Positions 52,308 through 59,834 of a stretch of 64,000 nt of DNA are shown here, in pieces. Position 1 is the first letter of the stretch, and the number at the start of each line of letters is the position of its first letter. The DNA is from Luteococcus sp038433135 (lineage in GTDB: Bacteria > Actinomycetota > Actinomycetes > Propionibacteriales > Propionibacteriaceae). The stretch lies in the NCBI RefSeq assembly GCF_038433135.1, contig NZ_JBCDMV010000003.1:1-64000 (forward strand), given 5' to 3'. Position numbers and translations under genes: made by a program. Under the pieces are notes generated by a model. It did no database searches. It was not told where the DNA came from and saw nothing but the letters and a program-made list of their open reading frames with translations.

Positions 52308-52340
52308 GAAGGGGTCGGCTGCCGAGTGACCGGCCCCTTC
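52308..52340 (+). promoter_or_regulatory. Leader hairpin before phoH
   Basis: GAAGGGGTCGG pairs with CCGGCCCCTTC (11 bp, one G-U) around an 11-nt loop, directly between the leader ORF stop and the AAGGAG (52348-52353) of phoH. Confidence 0.5.
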
Positions 52341-52359
52341 ACAGATGAAGGAGCTCTAC

Positions 52360-53697
52360 GTGCTCAAGCCCTCCGAGCAGACCCTCGCCTCCTCGACGAC
52401 GGCCACCGGCCTGAAGACCTACGTGGTGGACACCTCCGTCCTGCTGAGCGATCCCCGCGCGCTGGTGCGCTTCGACGAGCACCACGTGGTGCTGCCGATC
52501 GTCGTGATCGCCGAGCTGGAGGCCAAGCGACATCACCCCGAGCTGGGCTACTTTGCCCGCACCGCGTTGCGCCTGCTGGACGACCTGCGGCTGGAGAACG
52601 GCCGACTGGACGAGCCGGTCACCGTCAACGAGCGGGGTGGAACCCTGCACATCGAGCTCAACCACACCAACCCGGAGCGTCTGCCCGCGGGCTTCCGGCT
52701 GGGCGACAACGACTCCCGAATCCTCGCGGTGGCGATCAACCTGGCGGCCGAGGGCAATGACGTCGTGGTGGTCAGCAAGGATCTTCCGATGCGGGTCAAG
52801 GCGTCGGTGGTGGGGCTGGAGGCACAGGAGTACCGAGCCGAACTGGCCGTCGACTCCGGCTGGACCGGGATGCGGGAGCTGGCCGTGCCCACCTCGGTGG
52901 TCGAGTCGCTCTACGAGAACGGCGAGGCGGAGGTGCTGGAGACCGACGACCTGCCGGTGCACACCGGCCTGAAGCTGCACTGCCCGTCGGGTGGCACGGC
53001 GCTGGGTCGCAAACTGCCCAATGGGCGGGTGAAGCTGATCCGATCCGAGCGCGACGCCTTCGGGCTGCACGGTCGTTCCGCCGAGCAGCGGGTGGCGCTG
53101 GACATCCTGCTGGACCAGGAGGTGGGGATTGTCTCGCTGGGCGGGCGGGCCGGCACCGGCAAGTCTGCGCTGGCGCTGTGCGCCGGGCTGGAGGCGGTGC
53201 TGGAGCAGCGGCTCTACCAGAAGGTCGTCGTCTTCCGCCCGCTGTACGCCGTCGGCGGCCAGGAGCTTGGCTACCTGCCCGGCACCGAGAACGAGAAGAT
53301 GGCGCCCTGGGGGCAGGCGGTCTTCGACACGCTCGGTGCGGTCACCAACAAGTACGTGATCGACGAGGTGATGGCGCAGGACATGCTGGAGGTGCTGCCG
53401 CTCACCCACATTCGCGGTCGCAGCCTGCACGACGCCTTCGTGATCGTCGACGAGGCGCAGAGCCTGGAGCGCAATGTGCTGCTCACCGTGCTCAGCCGGA
53501 TCGGCCAGAACTCCCGGGTGGTGCTCACCCACGACGTCGCCCAGCGCGACAACCTGCGCGTCGGACGGCACGACGGAATCGCGGCGGTGGTGGAGAAGCT
53601 GAAGGGCAACCCGCTGTTCGCGCATGTCACGCTGACCCGCTCGGAACGTTCCCCGATCGCCGCACTGGTGACGGAGATGCTGGAAGGCGGTATCTGA
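52360..53697 (+). CDS. phoH: PIN-PhoH family protein (PhoH2 type)
   Basis: 445 residues with an N-terminal PIN ribonuclease domain (about 15-150; TYVVDTSVLL, VIAELEAKR, GDNDSRILAVA) fused to a C-terminal PhoH ATPase/RNA helicase domain (Walker A GRAGTGKSALA, Walker B FVIVDEAQSLE). Such proteins unwind and cleave RNA. GTG 52360 is chosen: AAGGAG lies 6 nt upstream and is itself inside the ATG-initiated reading at 52345. The long leader with a short ORF and hairpin is unusual in this window. Confidence 0.92.
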   Translation: MLKPSEQTLASSTTATGLKTYVVDTSVLLSDPRALVRFDEHHVVLPIVVIAELEAKRHHPELGYFARTALRLLDDLRLENGRLDEPVTVNERGGTLHIELNHTNPERLPAGFRLGDNDSRILAVAINLAAEGNDVVVVSKDLPMRVKASVVGLEAQEYRAELAVDSGWTGMRELAVPTSVVESLYENGEAEVLETDDLPVHTGLKLHCPSGGTALGRKLPNGRVKLIRSERDAFGLHGRSAEQRVALDILLDQEVGIVSLGGRAGTGKSALALCAGLEAVLEQRLYQKVVVFRPLYAVGGQELGYLPGTENEKMAPWGQAVFDTLGAVTNKYVIDEVMAQDMLEVLPLTHIRGRSLHDAFVIVDEAQSLERNVLLTVLSRIGQNSRVVLTHDVAQRDNLRVGRHDGIAAVVEKLKGNPLFAHVTLTRSERSPIAALVTEMLEGGI

Positions 53698-53743
53698 ATT
53701 CTTCCGACAATCGGGGTGACGGGTCGGGCGGTTCGGTCACAAT

Positions 53744-53803
53744 GGGAGGGGTCGTCCCCCGCTCGACCTGACCACCGACCGGGCACCCAACCCGACCCCT
53801 CCC
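53744..53803 (+). promoter_or_regulatory. Inverted repeat in the leader of the CitE-like gene
   Basis: GGGAGGGGTCG (53744-53754) and CGACCCCTCCC (53793-53803) are exact complements 38 nt apart, just downstream of a possible -10 CACAAT (53740s) and 18 bp before the start codon. Confidence 0.45.
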
Positions 53804-53821
53804 GATCCGCCAGGAGCCATC

Positions 53822-54679
53822 ATGACCGACGAGCTGCACACCCCCACCAGCCGGATTGCCCCGGACATCGCCCGCAGTTGGTTGCTGGTGAATGCCGCGA
53901 AGCCGGAACTCTTCGACGCCGCCATCGCCAGTCAGGCCGATGCGGTGGTGCTGGACGTCGAGGATTCGGTGGCCGTCGACGACAAGATCCGGGCCCGGCA
54001 GAATGTCGTCGACTTCTTCCGTCGCGGCGGCCAGGCCTGGGTGCGGATCAACGGCTACGGCACCGTCTGGTGGGAGGGCGACCTGGATGCGTTGGCCGGT
54101 TTCGACGGGATGCACGGCGTGATGCTGGCCATGGTTGAGACCAGTGAGCACGTGCAGAAGACCGCCGAGCGGCTGGCCTCGCACCAGAAGGTGGTGGCGA
54201 TGATCGAGACGGCCCGCGCCATGATGCTGCTGGACCGGATCGCCCAGTCCCGTGCCACCTTCCGGATCGCCTTCGGGCTGGGGGACTTCCGCCGCGACAC
54301 CGGCATCGACGACGACCAGATGGCCCTGGCCTACACGCGCTCCCAGCTGACCATCGCGTCGCGGGCGGCCGGGCTGCCGGGCCCGATCGACGGGCCCGCG
54401 GTTGGTGCCCTGGGCGGCAAGCTGGCCAACTCGGCGGACAACACCCAGAAGTTCGGGATGCGCGGCAAGCTGTGCCTCAGCCCGGAGCAGTGCCCGATCG
54501 TCAACGAGGTGCTCTCGCCGTCCCAGGACGACATCGATTGGGCCAGCGGCTTCCTGGCGGACTTCGAGGCCGGCGGCAGCCAGATCCGCAGCGCCTCGGA
54601 CACCCCGAAGCTGGCCCGGGCCCGACGCCTGCTGGATCTGGCCCTGGCCTTCGGGATCACGGCTCCCCAAGAGGGTTGA
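53822..54679 (+). CDS. CitE-like HpcH/HpaI aldolase family lyase
   Basis: A 285-residue TIM-barrel enzyme of the CoA-ester lyase group. Metal and substrate motifs are VVLDVEDSV, AWVRINGYG, the glutamate in VVAMIETARAM and FGLGDFRRDTG. Without CitD and CitF neighbours it is not part of a citrate lyase complex; malyl-CoA, citramalyl-CoA or a related acyl-CoA lyase/thioesterase is more likely. AGGAG lies 5 nt before the ATG. Confidence 0.85.
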   Translation: MTDELHTPTSRIAPDIARSWLLVNAAKPELFDAAIASQADAVVLDVEDSVAVDDKIRARQNVVDFFRRGGQAWVRINGYGTVWWEGDLDALAGFDGMHGVMLAMVETSEHVQKTAERLASHQKVVAMIETARAMMLLDRIAQSRATFRIAFGLGDFRRDTGIDDDQMALAYTRSQLTIASRAAGLPGPIDGPAVGALGGKLANSADNTQKFGMRGKLCLSPEQCPIVNEVLSPSQDDIDWASGFLADFEAGGSQIRSASDTPKLARARRLLDLALAFGITAPQEG

Positions 54680-54687
54680 GGGTCCCC

Positions 54688-54771
54688 GGGGCCTCGCCAG
54701 GCTCGGCCGCCGCGGTTGAGTGGTCACGATGCGCCGGCCCCGTTACGACGGCCGAGCTTGTCGAAGCCTCA
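54688..54771. repeat. Dispersed CTCGACA-type repeat, inverted pair
   Basis: Forward unit 54688-54720 (GGCCTCGCCAGGCTCGGCC), inverted unit 54741-54771 (GGCCGAGCTTGTCGAAGCC). The inverted unit's CCTCA contains the stop codon of the minus-strand methyltransferase-like gene. Confidence 0.75.
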
Positions 54772-55425
54772 GCGCCGCAAGCAGTGGATGGCGTAGTCGA
54801 TGTGGTGCCCGTCTCGGTCCACGGGCACAGTGACCTGCCACACGTGGTCGCCGAGCCTCCGCAGCGCGGCATCAAGGCTGGGTGTGGCGTTCTCGCACCA
54901 GATGGCGAGCAGCCCACCCGGCGTCAGGGCGTCGCGGGCGGCGGTGAGCAAATCCGTCTCATAGAGCGGCGCATTGGCATCGTGGATCAGGAAGTCCGGG
55001 CCGTTGTCCACGTCCAGCAGAATCGCGTCCCAGCCCGACGTGGTGCGCAGGGCCTCGGCGACGTCGACATGCCACAGGGTGCAGCGAGGATCATCGGCGA
55101 CGCAGGTCAGGCTGGGCACGATGCCCTGGCCCGCCCAGCCGATCAGTGCCGACGAGAGTTCGGCGACGGTGACCCGGGCCTCTGCGAGCCGCCGCAGTAC
55201 CTCCCCGGCGGTGAAGCCCAGCCCCAGCCCGCCCACCAGCACCCGTCGCGCCGTGGCAGGCGCCAGCCGGGCCAGGGCCAGCTCGCTGGAGGCGTCGACG
55301 GAGTCCATCGCGAACATGCCGTTGACCACCAGCTCGTGCACCGCGTCGGGGCCGGCGCCGCGGCGTCGCAGGGCGATGTCGAATCCGTCGGCGTCGTCGA
55401 AGCCCAGGGTCACCACGGATTGCAT
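54769..55425 (-). CDS. Spermidine synthase-like methyltransferase-fold protein
   Basis: 218 residues. The Rossmann-like fold of polyamine synthases is visible: VLVGGLGLGFTAGEVLRRL (nucleotide loop), VTVAELSSALIGW, and WDAILLDVDNGPDFLIH (catalytic-loop aspartates). It lacks the N-terminal beta domain of true SpeE, so aminopropyl transfer is uncertain; actinobacterial paralogues of this size are usually unassigned. ATG 55425 follows CATCAT at 6 nt; ATG 55440 is the alternative. The stop codon lies in a dispersed repeat. Confidence 0.75.
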   Translation of the reverse strand: MQSVVTLGFDDADGFDIALRRRGAGPDAVHELVVNGMFAMDSVDASSELALARLAPATARRVLVGGLGLGFTAGEVLRRLAEARVTVAELSSALIGWAGQGIVPSLTCVADDPRCTLWHVDVAEALRTTSGWDAILLDVDNGPDFLIHDANAPLYETDLLTAARDALTPGGLLAIWCENATPSLDAALRRLGDHVWQVTVPVDRDGHHIDYAIHCLRR

Positions 55426-55431
55426 GCAGAC

Positions 55432-55437
55432 ATGATG
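55432..55437 (-). promoter_or_regulatory. Possible -10 of the spermidine synthase-like gene
   Basis: CATCAT on the minus strand, 6 nt before ATG 55425, about 16 bp from the divergent DUF4245 promoter. Confidence 0.35.
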
Positions 55438-55453
55438 CACCCCGGCACTGACG

Positions 55454-55459
55454 TAGGAT
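55454..55459 (+). promoter_or_regulatory. -10 hexamer of the DUF4245 gene
   Basis: TAGGAT, 7 nt before GTG 55467; ATG 55458 would lie inside the -10 itself. Confidence 0.6.
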
Positions 55460-55466
55460 GCAGCGC

Positions 55467-55979
55467 GTGCGTAACAAGAGGGCCTCGGGCCGCGACATGA
55501 TCATCTCCCTTGCCGTGATCCTGCTGCCCTGCATTGCGATCTACTACTGGTTTGCCCGCATCCCCGACGAGCCGCAGGTGCCCGCCGCCGACTGGAAGCC
55601 CGTGGTGGCCGACGCCCGCGCCGACGCGCCCTTCCAGGTGCTCGCCCCGAGCAACCTGCCCGAGACCTGGAAGCCGATCCGCGCCCGCTACGGCAACGAC
55701 GAGTTGCAGCTGGGCTTCCTCAGCCCGGAGCAGGTCTACCACGAGGTCAAGCAGCGGCTGGGCGCCAGCCAGCCCGAGTTCGTGAAGTCGGTCACCCGCG
55801 GGGCCAGGGCCGACGGCAACTCCACCCTGTCGGGCAAGACCTGGACCCGGATGGTCACCGAGGATGCTCGCACCCGTTGCCTGGTGAACACCATCGACAA
55901 GCCCAAGCCCACCACGACGGTGGTCTGCGCGGACACCAGCTACGAGGGCGTCGAGGCCTTCGCCACGACGCTGAGCTGA
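55467..55979 (+). CDS. DUF4245 membrane-anchored protein
   Basis: 170 residues. RNKRASGRDMIISLAVILLP is the actinobacterial DUF4245 N-terminus with one membrane helix, followed by VLAPSNLPETWKPIRARYG and an extracytoplasmic domain. Function is unknown; the gene usually lies near xseAB and ispH, as here. The start is fixed by the -10 spacing. Confidence 0.85.
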   Translation: MRNKRASGRDMIISLAVILLPCIAIYYWFARIPDEPQVPAADWKPVVADARADAPFQVLAPSNLPETWKPIRARYGNDELQLGFLSPEQVYHEVKQRLGASQPEFVKSVTRGARADGNSTLSGKTWTRMVTEDARTRCLVNTIDKPKPTTTVVCADTSYEGVEAFATTLS

Positions 55980-55986
55980 CGCTGGA

Positions 55987-56068
55987 GGGGGGCCTCGACA
56001 GGCTCGGCCATCGTGGTTGTGTTTGCTCTGGCACCCACCTGGCCACGGTCCCCGAGCTTGTCGAGGGG
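55987..56068. repeat. Dispersed CTCGACA-type repeat, inverted pair
   Basis: Forward unit 55987-56021 (GGCCTCGACAGGCTCGGCC), inverted unit 56042-56068 (CCCCGAGCTTGTCGAGGGG), filling the gap between convergent DUF4245 and xseB genes where a terminator is expected. Confidence 0.8.
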
Positions 56069-56078
56069 CCTGAACCGC

Positions 56079-56324
56079 CTACCCGGCCGCCTGTCGGGCC
56101 GCGTCGATCTTGGCCTTGGCGCCGTCCAACCACTGCTGGCAGATGGCGGCCAATTTTTCGCCGCGCTCCCACAGCGCCATCGAATCGGCCAGCGGGACGC
56201 CGCCGGATTCCAGCTTGCGCACCACCTCGGCGAGTTCCTCGCGGGCCTGCTCATAACCGAGCTCGGGCTGCTGCCCGGGGCTCTGCGGCGTGGCGTCCGG
56301 GGCCGGGTTCTGGTTCTCGCTCAT
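56079..56324 (-). CDS. xseB: Exodeoxyribonuclease VII small subunit
   Basis: 81 residues. LGYEQAREELAEVVRKLESG and PLADSMALWERGEKLAAIC form the two conserved helices of XseB. It joins XseA to degrade single-stranded DNA into oligonucleotides. Its ATG overlaps the xseA stop (ATGA), so the two are translationally coupled. The N-terminal ~20 residues are Pro/Gln-rich and disordered. Confidence 0.93.
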   Translation of the reverse strand: MSENQNPAPDATPQSPGQQPELGYEQAREELAEVVRKLESGGVPLADSMALWERGEKLAAICQQWLDGAKAKIDAARQAAG

Positions 56325-57598
56325 TCGTTCTCCTCGTCGAAGTCCATCTCGAAGTCGTCCATGCTGGCGTTCAACTCGCCGCTGGGGTCGTCGATCCCGG
56401 TCACGCCCAGGGTCAGCTTGCCGTCGGCCAGGTACGCCATCACGTCGTCGTCCAGATCCACGTCGCGGATGGAGCTGACCGACGCACCCTCGCCGTCCAC
56501 CAGGATTGCGTAACCCCTTTCCAGCGTGGCCTTGGGGCTCATTGCGCGCACCCGGCTCAGGTCGTGCGCCAGGCTCGTCGCGTGCTGGGTGAGCGTGCGG
56601 TCGACGGCGTGATCCAGCCGCAGCCGGAGGTTCTCCAGCCGGTCGTAGTGGATGTCGAAGCTGCCGGCCGGATCACGCAGCACGGGGCGGGACTTGAGCC
56701 CGTCCAACTGCTGCTGTTCCGCCCGCACCCGGTTGACGATTGCGCCGCGGATCCGGCCCAACGCCTGGGTCACCCGCTCCGCCTCCTCCTTGGCGTCGGG
56801 CACGACACGTTTGGCGGCGTCGGTGGGCGTGGACGCACGCAGGTCGGCCGCAAGATCGACGATCGGGATGTCCGGCTCGTGCCCGATGGCGGTCACCACC
56901 GGCGTGCGGCACGCTGCGACGGCGCGCACCAGACCCTCGTCGCTGAAGGGCAGCAGATCCTCCAGCGACCCGCCGCCGCGGGCCAGGATGATCACCTCCA
57001 CCCCGGGCTCGGCATCCAGCCCCGCCAGGGCCTGCATCACCTCGGCCGCGGCCTTGTCGCCCTGAACCAGCGCATGTCGCACCACGACGTGGGCCGCGGG
57101 CCAGCGCAGTTTGATGTTGGTCAGCACGTCGCGCTCGGCCGCGGAGTCCGCCCCCGTGACCAGACCGATCGACCGGGGCAGGAAGGGCAGCCGCTTCTTG
57201 CGCGCCGGGTCAAAGAGCCCCTCGGCCTGCAGCATGCGCTTGCGCTGCTCCAGCTGGGCCAGCAGCCGGCCCTCACCGGCAATCCGGATCTCCCGGCACT
57301 CAAAACTCAGGGCGCCGTTCTTGCTCCACACCGTCGGCTTGATCCAGGCCGTGACGGTGGTGCCCTCGGTCAGCGGCCCCGCGGCGTCCACCACCGCCGT
57401 CGAGCAGCTGATTGACGCCGATGTCTGCGCCAGCGTGTCCCGCATCGTCATGAAGACCGTCGACGACCCGGCCCGACGGTTGATCTGGATCACCTGGGCC
57501 TCCACCCAGACCGCGCCGCAGCGCTCGACCCAACCCTTGACCATCTGTACCACCCGGCCCAGGGCAATCGGATTCTCCGGTGAGGTCTCCAGTGCCAT
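56321..57598 (-). CDS. xseA: Exodeoxyribonuclease VII large subunit
   Basis: 425 residues. An N-terminal OB fold (about 10-115) is followed by the catalytic region with IGLVTGADSAAERDVL, VIILARGGGSLEDLLPFSDE and TAIGHEPDIPIVD, then a long coiled coil (about 270-350) that binds XseB subunits. The acidic tail DDFEMDFDEENE is unusual in composition. ATG 57598 follows TATCGT at 7 nt; the upstream open frame is ignored. Confidence 0.94.
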   Translation of the reverse strand: MALETSPENPIALGRVVQMVKGWVERCGAVWVEAQVIQINRRAGSSTVFMTMRDTLAQTSASISCSTAVVDAAGPLTEGTTVTAWIKPTVWSKNGALSFECREIRIAGEGRLLAQLEQRKRMLQAEGLFDPARKKRLPFLPRSIGLVTGADSAAERDVLTNIKLRWPAAHVVVRHALVQGDKAAAEVMQALAGLDAEPGVEVIILARGGGSLEDLLPFSDEGLVRAVAACRTPVVTAIGHEPDIPIVDLAADLRASTPTDAAKRVVPDAKEEAERVTQALGRIRGAIVNRVRAEQQQLDGLKSRPVLRDPAGSFDIHYDRLENLRLRLDHAVDRTLTQHATSLAHDLSRVRAMSPKATLERGYAILVDGEGASVSSIRDVDLDDDVMAYLADGKLTLGVTGIDDPSGELNASMDDFEMDFDEENE

Positions 57599-57605
57599 GG
57601 CGCCA

Positions 57606-57611
57606 ACGATA
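57606..57611 (-). promoter_or_regulatory. -10 hexamer of xseAB
   Basis: TATCGT on the minus strand, 7 nt before ATG 57598. Confidence 0.6.
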
Positions 57612-57751
57612 GGGGAGGGGTCCGACAGAACTGCCCACCGCGGGGTCCTGAGACGGTTGGCTGAAGATCCGTCGACTGCTGCAACGCCCCGGCCCCTCCG
57701 CGCGTGACGATGATGACAGTCCATTCCACCGCTTTCAGAAGGGGCAGTTCC

Positions 57752-58537
57752 ATGAAGAAGTCACCAAGCCGGGTTGGTCTCGCGCTCGTTGTCACCACCG
57801 CGGTTCCCTGCGCCCCGGCCCTGGCCGGTCCCCCTGCAGTCGGGGAGCCCCAGGCCGGCACCAGGCCGGTCATCACCCGCATCGCGGACATCGACGTCAA
57901 CCTGGGCATGACGCGCCGCGTGACGGCGCCGGCCACGGGCGCGACGAGCTACACCTGGCGCATCTGGACCGCCAAGAAGGGGTGGACGGTGCTGGCGCGG
58001 GGCGGGAAGGCCTACCGCTCGATCAACTTCACCGGTGAGGCGGTGCGTCACATGGGTCTCGTGCAGGTGACGGCACGAAATGCCAGCGGCGCGACCACGA
58101 GCAACCTGTCCCGGCTGCGTGTGTGGGGCATCAATGAGTCCTACCCCGCCGCGATCGGCAGCTGGACCCAGTCCTCGGGGTGGCGGGTGCGCGTGACGTC
58201 CGTGAGTTATGACGCGGCCGATGGCGGACGCGCCGTCGGGACCCTCGACGTGCGGCGCGTCGCCTCGACGGCAGGGCGTCCGGCGATGTCGCTGTGGCCG
58301 GGCTACTGGACGAAGTCGTCCTTCCTGTTCGGGGTCATGGCCCGGTGCGGTCAGAGCCCGAGCGAGATCAAGCTGGCGCCGGGCGCGATGACCTCGCTGC
58401 CCATGTGCATGGCATACCTGGACATGCCCGATCCGCTCCCGACCAAGGCCGACTACTCGGGCGGGAAGACCTACATCAACTTCGCCCCGGACAAGATGAC
58501 CGCTGGCCCGACGGCGGTCTACCGCGGAATTCGCTGA
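57752..58537 (+). CDS. Secreted protein of unknown function
   Basis: 261 residues, family not recognised. A Sec signal peptide (KKSPSRVGLALVVTTAVPCA, cleavage near ALA) precedes a beta-rich domain with Ig-like strands (ATGATSYTWRIWTAKKGWTV; YRSINFTGEAVRHMGLVQVT) and a second domain with two Cys (MARCGQSP, LPMCMAYL). AGAAGGGG lies 8 nt before ATG 57752. It is followed by a strong terminator and is probably monocistronic. Confidence 0.65.
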   Translation: MKKSPSRVGLALVVTTAVPCAPALAGPPAVGEPQAGTRPVITRIADIDVNLGMTRRVTAPATGATSYTWRIWTAKKGWTVLARGGKAYRSINFTGEAVRHMGLVQVTARNASGATTSNLSRLRVWGINESYPAAIGSWTQSSGWRVRVTSVSYDAADGGRAVGTLDVRRVASTAGRPAMSLWPGYWTKSSFLFGVMARCGQSPSEIKLAPGAMTSLPMCMAYLDMPDPLPTKADYSGGKTYINFAPDKMTAGPTAVYRGIR

Positions 58538-58613
58538 TCTGGACGTAGGGTTCGGAGTCCAGCATCAACCTCGCGCGTCGGCCTACTCCGGCGGCGCCTG
58601 ACCAACGTTGGTT

Positions 58614-58659
58614 CACCCGTGCCCTCGGGGCTGCTTCGGCGGGCTCGAGGGCACGGGTG
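58614..58659 (+). terminator. Perfect 14-bp hairpin after the secreted protein gene
   Basis: CACCCGTGCCCTCG and CGAGGGCACGGGTG around an 18-nt loop. Confidence 0.8.
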
Positions 58660-58694
58660 CGTTCTGGGCGAGGTGGGTCGTGTGGAGCTGCCCA

Positions 58695-58700
58695 TAGACT
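58695..58700 (+). promoter_or_regulatory. -10 hexamer of ispH
   Basis: TAGACT, 7 nt before ATG 58708. Confidence 0.6.
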
Positions 58701-58707
58701 GGGGTGC

Positions 58708-59676
58708 ATGAGCGAAACCGCCAAGCATGTCGTCGTCGCAGCTCCCCGTGGCTACTGCGCGGGTGTTGACCGTGCCGTGATCACCGTCGAGAAGGCGCTG
58801 GACACCTACGGCGCCCCGGTCTATGTGCGCAAGCAGATCGTGCACAACAAGCACGTGGTGGAGACCCTGGAACAGCGCGGCGCCATCTTCGTCGAGGAGC
58901 TGTCCGAGGTTCCGGAGGGTGCCACCGTCGTCTTCAGCGCGCACGGGGTCAGCCCGATGGTGCACGCCGAGGCCTCCGAGCGTGGCCTGAAGACCATCGA
59001 CGCCACCTGCCCGCTGGTCACCAAGGTGCACCACGAGGCCAAGCGCTTCGCCAAGCAGGAGCTCCCCATCGTGCTGATCGGCCACGCCGGGCACGAGGAG
59101 GTGGAGGGCACCATGGGCGAGGCGCCCGAGCACATGACGCTGGTGCAGCACCCCGACGACGTCGAGAAGCTGGATCTGCCGACGGATTCCCCGGTGGTGT
59201 GGCTCAGCCAGACCACCCTGAGCGTCGACGAGACCATGGAGACGGTCGACCGGCTCAAGGAGAAGTACCCGCAGCTGCAGAGCCCGCCCAGCGACGACAT
59301 CTGCTACGCCACCCAGAACCGCCAGCTGGCCGTGAAGCAGATCGCCAGCCATTCGGATCTGGTGATCGTGGTGGGATCCTCCAACTCGTCCAACTCCGTG
59401 CGGCTGGTGGAGGTCGCCCTCGACGGCGGTGCCAAGGCCGCCTACCGGGTGGACAATGCCTCGGAGATCGACGAGGCCTGGCTGGAGGGCGTCAACAGCG
59501 TCGGCGTCACCAGTGGCGCGTCGGTGCCCGAGGTGCTGGTCGACGGCGTGCTGGAGTACCTGGAGAGCAAGGGATTCCCGAAGGCCGTCGAGGAGCGGCT
59601 GATCGAGGAGTCCCTGACGTTCGCCCTGCCCCCGGAACTGCGCAAGGATCTGCCGAAGAACGCCGCACGGCACTGA
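58708..59676 (+). CDS. ispH: 4-hydroxy-3-methylbut-2-enyl diphosphate reductase
   Basis: IspH/LytB, 322 residues, last step of the MEP isoprenoid pathway, making IPP and DMAPP. The three 4Fe-4S cysteines are in RGYCAGVDRA, DATCPLVTK and DDICYATQNRQ; catalytic histidines are in KQIVHNKHVV, SAHGVSP and GHAGHEEVEG, and the substrate serine pair in GSSNSSNS. The start is fixed by the -10 spacing. Confidence 0.96.
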   Translation: MSETAKHVVVAAPRGYCAGVDRAVITVEKALDTYGAPVYVRKQIVHNKHVVETLEQRGAIFVEELSEVPEGATVVFSAHGVSPMVHAEASERGLKTIDATCPLVTKVHHEAKRFAKQELPIVLIGHAGHEEVEGTMGEAPEHMTLVQHPDDVEKLDLPTDSPVVWLSQTTLSVDETMETVDRLKEKYPQLQSPPSDDICYATQNRQLAVKQIASHSDLVIVVGSSNSSNSVRLVEVALDGGAKAAYRVDNASEIDEAWLEGVNSVGVTSGASVPEVLVDGVLEYLESKGFPKAVEERLIEESLTFALPPELRKDLPKNAARH

Positions 59677-59795
59677 GCGCCGATGAATTGTTGAGCCGGT
59701 GAGGCATCGGCCAAAGCTGTTCACGCAACGCTTAATGCCACCCGAAAAGGTGTGATCTGACCAACCACTGTGGAATTGTTCTGCAGGTTTGTGGG

Positions 59796-59808
59796 CTGGA
59801 CAGTCCAG
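59796..59808. promoter_or_regulatory. 13-bp palindrome upstream of the MHS transporter gene
   Basis: CTGGAC-A-GTCCAG, 26 bp before ATG 59835, with TTGTTC about 15 bp upstream. Candidate operator; the regulator is unknown. Confidence 0.35.
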
Positions 59809-59834
59809 TCTGACAACCCTTGGAGGGCAATCGC

